A DNA stretch of 64,000 bases, from assembly GCF_046707225.1 (NCBI RefSeq), contig NZ_JBJKOP010000026.1, positions 97,276 through 161,275 of the forward strand. The letters are read 5' to 3'. Source of the stretch: Caproicibacter sp046707225. GTDB taxonomy: Bacteria > Bacillota > Clostridia > Oscillospirales > Acutalibacteraceae. Positions 48,809-57,007 of the stretch are shown here, one piece after another. How positions within the stretch are numbered: position 1 is the stretch's first letter; each line of letters begins with the position of its first letter. The position numbers were made by a program, and so were the translations under genes. The notes under the pieces are model-generated. The model saw only the letters and a list, made by a program, of their open reading frames with translations. It had not been told where the DNA came from and did not search any database.

Positions 48809-50207
48809 CGTAATCGTAGTAGGCGCGGGCCCGGCGGGCATTTTCACCGCTCTGGAACTTGACAGGCTGGCGCCGGACAAAAAAATACTGGTTGTGGATT
48901 CCGGCAGTGCGCTGGAACGTCGCTCCTGCCCCGCGCGGACCCTCGGACAGTGCGCCCACTGCGCGACCTGCAGTATTATGAACGGCTGGGCGGGCGCGGG
49001 GGCGTTTTCCGACGGAAAGCTCTCCCTTTCGGAAGAAGTCGGCGGCAATATCACCGAATATATGACGGTTGACAAGGCAAGGGAGCTGATCCGTTATGTG
49101 GACGGAGTCTACCTGCACTACGGCGCACCGGATCAGGTTTACGGCAAAAGCGATAAGTTCGCGGATAAAATCGCTTATGAGGCGCGTAAGGAAAACATCC
49201 GCCTGATTCCGTGCCCGGTGCGGCACATGGGAACCGAATATTCGTTTAAAGTGCTGCTTGAAATGTACCGTTACCTGAGCTCGCGTCCGAATTTCGAGTT
49301 CCGGGAGAGAACGACCGCCGAATCCGTTCTGGTCGAAAACGGAAAAGCGGCGGGCGTGCGCCTGTCGGGACCGGACGGCGGGCAGGCGGTCAGGGGAAGG
49401 CGTGTTGTGGTCGCCCCCGGGCGCGGCGGAGCCGACTGGCTTTCGCGCATCGCGCAGGAGACCGGGCTGGACATTACCAATAATGAGGTGGACATCGGCG
49501 TGCGGGTCGAGGTGCCGAACGCGGTAATGGACCCGTTGACCAAATATCTCTATGAGGCCAAGCTGGTCTACTATTCGGATACGTTTGAAAACCGCGTGCG
49601 CACCTTCTGCATGAATCCGGGCGGCATTGTCAGCGAGGAGCACTACGACGTCGGTTCCGGTATCGCGGTCGTGAACGGCCATTCCTACGCGGAGGAGGAA
49701 CGGCACACGGACAACACGAATTTTGCGCTGCTGGTTTCCACAAAATTCACGGAGCCGTTTCATCAGCCGATTGAATACGGGCGCTACATCGCGCAGCTCG
49801 GCAACATGCTGACCGGCGGCGGAATCATGGTGCAGCGGCTTGGCGACCTGCTGATGGGCCGCAGAACGGACGCGACGCGCCTTTCCAAGTCGACAACGAT
49901 TCCGACGCTGAAAAGCGCGGTTCCGGGCGACCTGTCGTTCGTTCTGCCGCACCGCCACCTGACCAGCATTGTGGAGTCGCTGCGCGCGTTCGACAAGCTG
50001 GCGCCGGGGCTTTATTCCAAGAATACGCTGCTTTACGGCGTGGAGGTCAAATTCTATTCCTCCAAGGTTTCGGTGGGGCCCAATTTCGAGACCGGGGTGG
50101 AAAATCTGTATGCCATCGGCGACGGCGCGGGCATCACGCGCGGGCTGATGCAGTCCTCCGTGACCGGAGTGGTTGTGGCGAGGGACATCGCGGAGAAAAA
50201 TCCGTAA
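48792..50207 (+). CDS. FAD-dependent dehydrogenase (COG2509-type) with Cys-rich motif
   Basis: A 471-residue flavoprotein: VIVVGAGPAGIFTALELDR binds FAD at the N-terminus, and the C-terminal block NLYAIGDGAGITRGLMQSSVTG closes the site. Between them, C46, C54, C57 and C60 (CPARTLGQCAHCATC) followed by GAGAFSDGKLSLS mark the uncharacterised COG2509 family; the four cysteines could bind an Fe-S cluster or zinc. It overlaps the DUF188 gene by 17 bp. The substrate is unknown. A long perfect terminator follows. Confidence 0.87.
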   Translation: MDQIYDVIVVGAGPAGIFTALELDRLAPDKKILVVDSGSALERRSCPARTLGQCAHCATCSIMNGWAGAGAFSDGKLSLSEEVGGNITEYMTVDKARELIRYVDGVYLHYGAPDQVYGKSDKFADKIAYEARKENIRLIPCPVRHMGTEYSFKVLLEMYRYLSSRPNFEFRERTTAESVLVENGKAAGVRLSGPDGGQAVRGRRVVVAPGRGGADWLSRIAQETGLDITNNEVDIGVRVEVPNAVMDPLTKYLYEAKLVYYSDTFENRVRTFCMNPGGIVSEEHYDVGSGIAVVNGHSYAEEERHTDNTNFALLVSTKFTEPFHQPIEYGRYIAQLGNMLTGGGIMVQRLGDLLMGRRTDATRLSKSTTIPTLKSAVPGDLSFVLPHRHLTSIVESLRAFDKLAPGLYSKNTLLYGVEVKFYSSKVSVGPNFETGVENLYAIGDGAGITRGLMQSSVTGVVVARDIAEKNP

Positions 50208-50211
50208 ATGA

Positions 50212-50260
50212 AAAACAAGGCCGGTTCAATGGAAATTCCATTGAACCGGCCTTGTTTTCT
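50212..50260. terminator. Perfect 21-bp terminator hairpin
   Basis: AAAACAAGGCCGGTTCAATG (from 50212) is followed by loop AAATT and its exact complement (50238-50258), ending TTTTCT on plus and AAAA-flanked on minus, so it serves both the FAD dehydrogenase gene and the convergent SGNH gene. Confidence 0.9.
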
Positions 50261-50264
50261 ACCT

Positions 50265-50960
50265 CTATGCCGTCGCAGTCCGCAGATTTCTGATCGTGTC
50301 GCCGATGACCCCGGAAATCAGACGGTGACCGTTTTCATTCGGGTGGATTCCGTCCTCGCAGAGGAGGGATTGATAATTGTGTGTTTCCAGAAACGCGCTG
50401 CTGATATCGATGAGCGGAACGCTGCATTCTTTGGCAACCCGGCATACGGCCAGGTTGTACCGTTCGTGCCAACGGTAAATATGCTCAATGTCGCCCAGAA
50501 ATTTTAAAATTGCGCCTGCGTTCAGTCCCTTTGAAATCCACGCGAAATACCGTTTCGCATCGATCGGGGGCAGTGTCAGCAGAACCGGTCGGCTTCCGCT
50601 TCTTTTCACCTGCTCGATCAGCTCCGTGTACTTTTGCTCAAAGATGCCGACCGGCGTTTTCGGCAGATGTTCCTGTTCGGGATTTTCTGAAATATCAGCC
50701 CAATCAAAGTCACAGTCGTTGCCGCCGAATTCCAGAATCGTATAATCGAAGTTGGAGAGCTCGTTCCAGTGCCGCCGCAGGAGATCCATTCCCTTAGTAA
50801 CAGTGCAGCCGAATTTTGAATAATTCCGAATCATGACCGGAAAGCTGCCTGAAATCCGGTTGGCGAAACTGTCGCGCAGAAGGATGTATTTTTTCAGTAC
50901 ACTGTCGAAAACTACGCCTTTCGATACTGAATCACCAAAAACGCAAACAGATAGATCCAT
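50265..50960 (-). CDS. SGNH/GDSL-family hydrolase
   Basis: A 231-residue cytosolic esterase with block I VFGDSVSKGV (nucleophile Ser), block III EFGGNDCDF (Asn of the oxyanion hole) and block V DGIHPNENGH (catalytic Asp and His). No signal peptide is present, so the substrate is intracellular; acyl chains on thioesters or sugars are common for the family. A consensus promoter lies 53 bp upstream. It is a single-gene unit. Confidence 0.9.
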   Translation of the reverse strand: MDLSVCVFGDSVSKGVVFDSVLKKYILLRDSFANRISGSFPVMIRNYSKFGCTVTKGMDLLRRHWNELSNFDYTILEFGGNDCDFDWADISENPEQEHLPKTPVGIFEQKYTELIEQVKRSGSRPVLLTLPPIDAKRYFAWISKGLNAGAILKFLGDIEHIYRWHERYNLAVCRVAKECSVPLIDISSAFLETHNYQSLLCEDGIHPNENGHRLISGVIGDTIRNLRTATA

Positions 50961-51012
50961 ACCGCATTCCTCTTCTTTCTACTGTTTAACATTTCGTGAT
51001 CTGCTTATTAAA

Positions 51013-51041
51013 ACTATATCGTGTAATTATAAATATGTCAA
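51013..51041 (-). promoter_or_regulatory. Promoter of the SGNH hydrolase gene
   Basis: Minus strand TTGACA (51041-51036), 17 bp, TATAGT (51018-51013). Confidence 0.85.
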
Positions 51042-51116
51042 TAGGGTATGCAGAAAAAGTAAAAAAGATACTGGTCTGTAAATAATTTTAAATAGAAAAA
51101 TATTCTAATAATTCCC

Positions 51117-51144
51117 TTGAAAAATAGAAAAAGGGCGTTATAAT
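51117..51144 (+). promoter_or_regulatory. Promoter of ldh
   Basis: TTGAAA (51117-51122), 16 bp, TATAAT (51139-51144), 94 bp before the ATG at 51238. Confidence 0.8.
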
Positions 51145-51146
51145 AT

Positions 51147-51169
51147 AAGTGGATTAAATTAGTCTACTT
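51147..51169. promoter_or_regulatory. Operator-like dyad at the ldh start site
   Basis: AAGTGGA-N9-TCTACTT (51147-51169), an inverted repeat with one mismatch lying just past the -10 box, in the position of a repressor site. The repressor is unknown; it does not match Rex (TTGTTAA-type). Confidence 0.5.
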
Positions 51170-51237
51170 TTATCTGAAGCCATACGGGGTAAAATAAATC
51201 ATAAGTTAAAATGTAGAAAAGGGACGGTGAAACAAGA

Positions 51238-52185
51238 ATGGTAAATGTAAGAAAATGCGCAATCATCGGATGCGGATTCGTGGGGGCGGCGTCGGCTTTC
51301 AGCCTGATGCAGAGCGGCCTGTTTTCCGAGCTGGTTCTGATCGACGCGAATCGTGACAAGGCGGAAGGAGAAGCAATGGACCTGAGCCACGGCGCTCCGT
51401 TTGCGCGCCCGATTGAGATTTCGGCGGGCACCTACGATGATATTGCCGACTGCGGGCTGATTGTGGTAACCGCCGGCGCCAACCAGAAGCCGGGCGAGAC
51501 GCGGCTGGATCTGGTCAATAAGAACGTTGGGATTTTTAAGCAAATTATCCCCGAAATCAAAAAGAGACAATGCGAGGGGATCCTGCTGGTTGTGTCAAAT
51601 CCGGTGGATATCCTTACCTATACGGCCCTCAAGCTGTCCGGGTTCCCACCCAGCCGCGTCATCGGCTCCGGCACGGTGCTGGACACGGCGAGGCTGAAAT
51701 ATCTGCTCGGGCAGCATTTGGGTGTCGACAGCCGCAGCGTGCATGCCTACATTATTGGCGAACACGGCGACAGCGAACTGGCGGTGTGGAGCAGTGCCAA
51801 TATATCCGGTGTTGAGCTGTACCGCTTCTGCGAGCTGTGCGGGCACTTTGAACACGAACGGAATATGCAGAAGCTGTATGAGGACGTGCGCGACAGCGCC
51901 TACGAGATCATTCAGAAAAAGGGCGCGACCTATTACGGCATCGCCATGGCGGTTCGCCGCATCGCGGAGTGCATCATGAGGGACGAACGCTCGATCCTTC
52001 CGGTTTCCAGCCTGATAGAAGGCCATTACGGACTGAACGGAATCTGTATGGGGATTCCGACAATCGTCGGCAGCGAGGGTGTGGAAAAGGTGGTGGACAT
52101 CGGCCTGAGCGGCGACGAACAGCTGAAGCTTCTCAAATCCGCCGAGTCTCTTAAAAAAGTGCTGGATACTCTTGAATTGTCATGA
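51238..52185 (+). CDS. ldh: L-lactate dehydrogenase
   Basis: A 315-residue NAD-dependent enzyme interconverting pyruvate and lactate. The Rossmann loop is IIGCGFVGAASAF (9-21); the specificity loop reads NQKPGETR with Gln83 (lactate, not malate, specificity) and Arg89; catalytic His176 lies in IGEHGDSE; NPVDILTY carries the substrate Asp/Asn. It is monocistronic with a good promoter, an operator-like dyad and a strong terminator. It recycles NADH in fermentation. Confidence 0.96.
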   Translation: MVNVRKCAIIGCGFVGAASAFSLMQSGLFSELVLIDANRDKAEGEAMDLSHGAPFARPIEISAGTYDDIADCGLIVVTAGANQKPGETRLDLVNKNVGIFKQIIPEIKKRQCEGILLVVSNPVDILTYTALKLSGFPPSRVIGSGTVLDTARLKYLLGQHLGVDSRSVHAYIIGEHGDSELAVWSSANISGVELYRFCELCGHFEHERNMQKLYEDVRDSAYEIIQKKGATYYGIAMAVRRIAECIMRDERSILPVSSLIEGHYGLNGICMGIPTIVGSEGVEKVVDIGLSGDEQLKLLKSAESLKKVLDTLELS

Positions 52186-52203
52186 GGAACAGCGATTTAT
52201 TTC

Positions 52204-52232
52204 GGAGGGCTGAAAAGCCCTCCCTTTTTTAT
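52204..52232 (+). terminator. Intrinsic terminator of ldh
   Basis: Stem GGAGGGCT / AGCCCTCC with loop GAAA (52204-52223), then CTTTTTTATC. Confidence 0.92.
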
Positions 52233-52313
52233 CTATTTATGACTCCGGAAATGAATCCGGCGAAATGCCGGAAATGAGATGCCGGGTACCAGGCAAATAC
52301 ATTCAAATGGCTA

Positions 52314-52342
52314 TTGACAAAAGGGGGACGGAGGCATAAACT
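52314..52342 (+). promoter_or_regulatory. Promoter of the feoAB operon
   Basis: TTGACA (52314-52319), 17 bp, TAAACT (52337-52342). Confidence 0.75.
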
Positions 52343-52343
52343 A

Positions 52344-52368
52344 TTAGTGTTAGCAGAGACTAACTGAA
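52344..52368. promoter_or_regulatory. DtxR/IdeR-type iron box at the feo promoter
   Basis: TTAGTGTTAG-CAGAGA-CTAACTGAA: GTTAG/CTAAC inverted repeat with outer TTAG/TGAA arms, close to the DtxR pattern TTAGGNTAG-NCTAACCTAA. It overlaps the start site just past the -10 box, so iron-loaded repressor would block transcription. Confidence 0.7.
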
Positions 52369-52403
52369 GGGTATGATCAGACTACGAAAGGAGGAAAGGG
52401 AAA

Positions 52404-52628
52404 ATGACGCTTGATCGGCTGAAGATCGGAAAAAGTTCTAAAATTGTCGAAGTGCGGGGAGAGGGCGCGCTGCGCCGCCGCCTGTTGGACATGGGACTGA
52501 CGCCGAACACGGAGGTGATGGTAAGAAAAATGGCGCCGATGGGCGACCCGATTGAGATTCATCTGCGGGGTTACGAATTGACTCTCCGGATGGACGACGC
52601 AAAAAACATCGTAATTGAGGAGGCATAA
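52404..52628 (+). CDS. feoA: Ferrous iron transport protein FeoA
   Basis: A 74-residue SH3-like protein (VRGEGALRRRLLDMGLTPNTEVMV, PIEIHLRGYELTLRMDDAKNI) that assists FeoB at the cytoplasmic face. AAAGGAGG lies ahead of the ATG. It is 4 bp before feoB, under an iron-box promoter. Confidence 0.95.
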   Translation: MTLDRLKIGKSSKIVEVRGEGALRRRLLDMGLTPNTEVMVRKMAPMGDPIEIHLRGYELTLRMDDAKNIVIEEA

Positions 52629-52632
52629 TTAA

Positions 52633-54639
52633 ATGATCCTGGGGCTTGCGGGGAACCAAAACTGCGGTAAAACAACCCTTTTTAATCAGCTGACTGGATC
52701 CAATCAACATGTGGGGAACTTCCCGGGGGTCACCGTTGCAAGAAAGGACGGGCAGATCCGAGGGCATAAAGACGTTACGGTGGTCGATTTGCCGGGGATA
52801 TATTCCTTATCCCCCTACTCAAATGAAGAGATCGTAACGCGCGATTTTTTGCTGAACAACAATCCGGACGCCATCATTAACATTGTGGATGCGACCAATA
52901 TTGAGCGAAATCTCTATTTGAGTATGCAGCTCATCGAACTGGATATTCCAATGGTGATTGCTCTCAATATGATGGATGAGGTACGGGCAAACGGCGGGAC
53001 GATTAAAATCAACGAGTTTCAAAAACAGCTTGGCGTTCCGGTGATTCCGATTTCGGCGAGTAAGAACGAGGGCGTAGAGGAGCTGATCGACACCGTCCTT
53101 GAGGTCGCCGAGGCCAAGCGCGCCCCCAAACGGCAGGATTTTTGCTCCGGCGCCGTACACCGGACGATTCATTCCATTGCGCATATGGTGGAAGACCACG
53201 CGCAGCGCATCAAGGTTCCGCCGCGGTTTGCAGCAACAAAGCTGGTGGAGGGGGACGAGCCGATGAAAAAGGCCCTCCGCCTTTCCGAAAACGAAATCGA
53301 AATGGTGATGCACGACGTGACGGAGATGGAGCGGGAGCTGAGCACAGACCGGGAAGCCGCGCTTGCCGATATGCGGTATTCCTTTATCGAAAGCCTCTGC
53401 GCTTCCACCGTTGTGAAAATGGGGGAGTCCAGAGAGCACCGCAGGAGCGTCGCCATCGACAGGGTGCTCACCGGTAAATATCTGGCGATTCCGATTTTCC
53501 TTCTGATCATGATGCTGATTTTCTGGCTGACGTTTGCCGTGATCGGCACCGCCTTAAGCGACCTGCTTTCCCTCGGAATTACCGCCGTGACGGACGCGGC
53601 GGATGCCGGGCTGGCGGCGTACGGAATCAATCCGATCGTGAAATCACTGGTGATTGACGGCGTGTTCGCCGGGGTGGGCAGTGTGCTTCAGTTCCTGCCG
53701 ATCATCGTGGTTCTGTTTTTCTTTTTGTCGATTCTGGAGGACAGCGGCTATATGGCACGCGTCGCGTTTGTCATGGACAAACTGCTGCGCCGGATCGGCC
53801 TGTCGGGCCGGAGCTTTGTTCCGATGCTGATCGGTTTCGGCTGCTCCGTGCCCGCCATCATGTCAACGCGGACGCTGTCGAGCGAGCGCGACCGCAAGAT
53901 GACGATTCTGCTGACTCCGTTCATGAGCTGCAGCGCCAAGCTGCCGATTTACGCGGTTTTTACCGCGGCGTTCTTCCCGAAACATGCCGCGCTTGTGATG
54001 ATTCTGCTGTATGTGATGGGGATTCTGATGGGAGTCGGGAGCGGCCTGCTGATGCGGGGAACCGTGTTCCACGGCAATCCGGTCCCGTTTGTCATGGAGC
54101 TGCCGAATTACCGGATGCCCAGCGCGAAGAGCGTTCTGCTGCTCATCTGGGACAAGGCTCGCGATTTTCTGGTTCGGGCGTTCACCGTGATTTTCGTGGC
54201 TACCATCATCATCTGGTTTTTGCAGACGTTTGACACAAGGCTGAATCCGGTCTCCTCCGGTTCCGACAGCATGCTGGCGATGATCGGCCGGTGGATTGCG
54301 CCGGTTTTCGCTCCGCTGGGGTTCGGCGACTGGATGTCATCCACCGCGCTGATTACCGGGTTCACCGCCAAGGAAGCGGTCATCAGCACGCTGGCGGTCC
54401 TTACGGGTACGGACGTGTCAAATCTGCCGCAGGCGCTTTCCACTCTGTTTACCCCGCTGACGGCTTTCACATTCCTGACGTTCACGCTGCTGTACACGCC
54501 CTGCGTCGCGGCGATCAGCGCGGTGCGCCAGGAGATGGGCAGTGCCCGCAGCGCGGTCGGCGTCGTTTTTTACCAGTGCGGCGTCGCATGGGTTGCCGCT
54601 TTTCTGGTTTATCAGGTGGGACGCCTGGTTGCAGGCTGA
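52633..54639 (+). CDS. feoB: Ferrous iron transporter FeoB
   Basis: A 668-residue Fe(II) transporter. The G domain has P-loop GNQNCGKTT (7-15), DLPGIYSLSPYSNEE (switch II) and NMMDE (G4-type); the membrane domain has the two Gate motifs, each with a conserved cysteine: FGCSVPAIM and TPCVAAISA. FVPMLIGFGC and FTAKEAVIST are family signatures. AGGAGG at the end of feoA serves as its site. It is followed by a small Cys-rich protein gene 18 bp on. Confidence 0.97.
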   Translation: MILGLAGNQNCGKTTLFNQLTGSNQHVGNFPGVTVARKDGQIRGHKDVTVVDLPGIYSLSPYSNEEIVTRDFLLNNNPDAIINIVDATNIERNLYLSMQLIELDIPMVIALNMMDEVRANGGTIKINEFQKQLGVPVIPISASKNEGVEELIDTVLEVAEAKRAPKRQDFCSGAVHRTIHSIAHMVEDHAQRIKVPPRFAATKLVEGDEPMKKALRLSENEIEMVMHDVTEMERELSTDREAALADMRYSFIESLCASTVVKMGESREHRRSVAIDRVLTGKYLAIPIFLLIMMLIFWLTFAVIGTALSDLLSLGITAVTDAADAGLAAYGINPIVKSLVIDGVFAGVGSVLQFLPIIVVLFFFLSILEDSGYMARVAFVMDKLLRRIGLSGRSFVPMLIGFGCSVPAIMSTRTLSSERDRKMTILLTPFMSCSAKLPIYAVFTAAFFPKHAALVMILLYVMGILMGVGSGLLMRGTVFHGNPVPFVMELPNYRMPSAKSVLLLIWDKARDFLVRAFTVIFVATIIIWFLQTFDTRLNPVSSGSDSMLAMIGRWIAPVFAPLGFGDWMSSTALITGFTAKEAVISTLAVLTGTDVSNLPQALSTLFTPLTAFTFLTFTLLYTPCVAAISAVRQEMGSARSAVGVVFYQCGVAWVAAFLVYQVGRLVAG

Positions 54640-54657
54640 AAGAAAGGGGATGCTTCG

Positions 54658-54810
54658 ATGAGTCCGGTCGATTTGATTGTTCTGCTGATTGTGGCGCTGC
54701 TGTTCTTTTTTGCAGCGCGCTATTCCTGGCGGCACAGGAATAACTCCTGCGGCGGGGACTGCTCGGCGTGTCCCTATCATCAGAACTGTGAGAAGAAAGA
54801 GAAAAAATAA
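54658..54810 (+). CDS. FeoB-associated Cys-rich membrane protein
   Basis: A 50-residue protein, one transmembrane helix (VDLIVLLIVALLFFFAA, about 4-20), a basic turn RYSWRHRN, and a cysteine motif CGGDCSACPYHQNC (C31, C35, C38, C44) before a lysine-rich end. This is the FeoB-associated Cys-rich protein of Clostridia, which may bind iron or a cluster next to the transporter. AAAGGGG lies 8 bp before the ATG. Third gene of the feo operon. Confidence 0.9.
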   Translation: MSPVDLIVLLIVALLFFFAARYSWRHRNNSCGGDCSACPYHQNCEKKEKK

Positions 54811-54813
54811 GAA

Positions 54814-54850
54814 AACGTCCCCGGAGCAATTCGTTGCTGCGGGGGCGTTC
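54814..54850 (+). terminator. Hairpin ending the feo operon
   Basis: AACGTCCCCGGAGCAA / TTGCTGCGGGGGCGTT with loop TTCG and two mismatches; the T-run is short (GTTCCG), so strength is uncertain. Confidence 0.6.
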
Positions 54851-54864
54851 CGCATTCCGCGGGG

Positions 54865-54892
54865 TTGACAAACGGAATTTTTATGTTACGAT
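54865..54892 (+). promoter_or_regulatory. Promoter of the HAD phosphatase gene at 54923
   Basis: TTGACA (54865-54870), 16 bp, TACGAT (54887-54892), 31 bp before the ATG. Confidence 0.75.
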
Positions 54893-54922
54893 GGAAAGCA
54901 TTAACTTCTGCGGGGTGAAAAA

Positions 54923-55531
54923 ATGATTCGAAACATCGTGTTTGATATGGCATGGGTGCTGTTCCGCTACGAACCGATGCGCTTTACCAGGGAACATGTC
55001 CCGGATGACGCGGACGCGGAGCTGATCCACCGGGAACTGTTCTGCGCGCCGGAATGGCTGGAAACCGACCGCGGAACCCTGAGCGACGAAGAATATTTCG
55101 CGCTGGTCTCCGAACGGATCCCGAAGCGCCTGCACGAAACGGCGCGTTACTTGTATGAGCACTGGCACGACGTTCTGGTGCCGATCGATGAAATGGAAGC
55201 GGTGGCCGGGCGGCTGAAGGCAAACGGATATTCCGTCTACCTGCTCTCCAACATGAGCGGCAGATTCTACCGCTTTTACAGGAATATCCCCGCCATGAAG
55301 CACTTTGACGGAATGATCGTATCCGCCGACGAGCGGTGCGTTAAGCCGGAACCCGAAATTTATCAGGCCCTTTTTCGCAAATACCGCCTTTTGCCGGAGG
55401 AATGCTTTTTCATCGACGACCGGCCTGAAAATGTGGAGGCCGGGGAAAAGCTGGGAATGCGCGGCTTCTGCTTTGAACAGGATATTCCCGCGCTCTGCGC
55501 CGCGCTGCGGGAGGCGGGCGTGCGAGTCTAG
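54923..55531 (+). CDS. HAD-family phosphatase, YihX-like
   Basis: A 202-residue HAD hydrolase. Motif I is VFDMAWVLF: the nucleophile Asp8 is present but the second Asp is replaced (Ala10), as in YihX-like members where Gly stands there. Motif II SNMSG, motif III Lys in KPEPEIYQALF and motif IV FFIDDRPENV (two aspartates) are intact. The substrate is probably a small sugar or organic phosphate. TGCGGGG lies ahead of the ATG. It is monocistronic and converges with the amino-acid ABC operon. Confidence 0.88.
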   Translation: MIRNIVFDMAWVLFRYEPMRFTREHVPDDADAELIHRELFCAPEWLETDRGTLSDEEYFALVSERIPKRLHETARYLYEHWHDVLVPIDEMEAVAGRLKANGYSVYLLSNMSGRFYRFYRNIPAMKHFDGMIVSADERCVKPEPEIYQALFRKYRLLPEECFFIDDRPENVEAGEKLGMRGFCFEQDIPALCAALREAGVRV

Positions 55532-55538
55532 CCCCGGG

Positions 55539-56303
55539 TCAGGATTCGTTGAAACGGGACAAAAAGGCCTTTGTGCGTTCGCTCTGCGTGTTTGCGAACA
55601 CCTGCTCCGGGGTGCCCTGTTCGACAATGGCGCCGTCGGCCATAAAGACAACCTGATCGGCCACGTCCCGCGCAAAAGCCATTTCATGGGTGACGACCAC
55701 CATGGTCATATGCTCGGCGGCCAGCTCCCGGATGACCTTCAAGATTTCCCCGGTCAGTTCCGGGTCCAGCGCGCTGGTCGGCTCGTCGAAGAACAGAAGG
55801 TCCGGATTCATGGCCAGCGCTCTCGCAATGGAAACGCGCTGCTGCTGCCCGCCGGAAAGCTGGCACGGGTAAAAATCCGCCTTGTCGGACAGCTCCATTT
55901 TTTTCAGCAGCTCCATTGCGGAGGCCTCGGCCTCCGCCTTTTTTTTGCCAAGAACGTGCATCGGGGCTTCCGCAATGTTCCGCAGTACGGAAAAGTGAGG
56001 AAAAAGGTTGAAATTCTGGAACACCAGCCCGATGTGCAGGGCAATCCGGCGGCAGGCCGCCCGGTCGGAATAGACGGCGGACTGATTTTTACCGGTTTTC
56101 ACCAGTGTTTCTCCGCAGACGGAAATCTCGCCCCGGTCGACGGTCTCCAGCTGCGTCAAGCAGCGCAGAAGCGTGCTTTTGCCCGAGCCGGACGGGCCGA
56201 TGACGGTCAGAACCTCTCCTTTTTCCACGTCGAGGGAAATCCCTTTCAGAACACCGGTTCCGTCAAAGCTTTTGTACAGGCTGCGCGCGGTCAGTAACGG
56301 CAT
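55539..56303 (-). CDS. Polar amino-acid ABC transporter ATPase (GlnQ-type)
   Basis: A 254-residue ABC ATPase with Walker A GPSGSGKST, Q-loop VFQNFNLFPHFSV (the signature of amino-acid importers), LSGGQQQR, Walker B LLFFDEPTSALD and the switch His in VVTHEM. The C-terminal IVEQGTPEQVFANTQSERTKAFLSRF is the GlnQ/ArtM tail. It ends the three-gene operon with permease and binding protein; 10 bp separate it from the permease gene. Confidence 0.94.
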   Translation of the reverse strand: MPLLTARSLYKSFDGTGVLKGISLDVEKGEVLTVIGPSGSGKSTLLRCLTQLETVDRGEISVCGETLVKTGKNQSAVYSDRAACRRIALHIGLVFQNFNLFPHFSVLRNIAEAPMHVLGKKKAEAEASAMELLKKMELSDKADFYPCQLSGGQQQRVSIARALAMNPDLLFFDEPTSALDPELTGEILKVIRELAAEHMTMVVVTHEMAFARDVADQVVFMADGAIVEQGTPEQVFANTQSERTKAFLSRFNES

Positions 56304-56313
56304 AAGGCTCCTC

Positions 56314-56955
56314 CTAACGGTAATAATTCATACGGGCTTCCGCGACGGTGAAACAGCGGGTCACAACGGCGTTCATCAATAGGTAGAATACGGCGGCGAT
56401 CGCGAACGGCGCCATGCTGACGGCAGAGGAAACCCAGTCGGAGGTGACGCGCAGCAGCTCTGTTACGCCGATGACCTGTGCCAGAGAGGTGTCCTTGACC
56501 AGATTGATAAATTCATTGCTCATGGGCGGCAGAATCATTTTGCAGACCTGCGGCAGGACGATGCGGAAAAACGTCTGCCGTTTTGTAAAGCCCAGGACCC
56601 GGGCCGCTTCGTACTGCCCCGCCGGGACCGCGTCGATCCCTCCGCGGAAAATTTCGGCAAAATAGGCCGCGTAATTCAAAAGAAAGGCGACCTGCGCGGC
56701 AACCACGCGGTCAAGCTGGATTCCGGTCAGCGGCTTCAGACCGTAAAATATGAACAGGAGCTGAAGCATCAGCGGGGTGCCCCTCATCAGCAGGATGTAA
56801 AACCGCACGGGCAGATTGACCGCCTTACGCTTTGACCTGCGCCCCGCGGCGACAAGAAGCCCCAGCGGAACGGAAAACAACAGGGTCGAAAAGAAGATGC
56901 GCAGAGACATCAGCGTGGCCTGCAGCATTTGTGAAAGCAGCACGGTGTAATTCAT
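56314..56955 (-). CDS. Polar amino-acid ABC transporter permease
   Basis: A 213-residue HisM/GlnP-type permease with five helices; YAAYFAEIFRGGIDAVPAGQYEAARVLGFTKRQTFFRIVLPQ includes the EAA coupling loop. It forms the membrane channel with the ATPase. As only one permease is encoded, it likely works as a homodimer. Between the binding protein and ATPase genes. Confidence 0.93.
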   Translation of the reverse strand: MNYTVLLSQMLQATLMSLRIFFSTLLFSVPLGLLVAAGRRSKRKAVNLPVRFYILLMRGTPLMLQLLFIFYGLKPLTGIQLDRVVAAQVAFLLNYAAYFAEIFRGGIDAVPAGQYEAARVLGFTKRQTFFRIVLPQVCKMILPPMSNEFINLVKDTSLAQVIGVTELLRVTSDWVSSAVSMAPFAIAAVFYLLMNAVVTRCFTVAEARMNYYR

Positions 56956-57007
56956 AGGGGATCAAGCCCTCCATCGATTGATAACTCGCCGGGGCGGAGC
57001 AGCCCGC

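Noticed and set aside
54814..54850. Hairpin after the feo operon as a strong terminator
   Set aside because: Kept only as a weak terminator; the T-tract is too short for a confident call.
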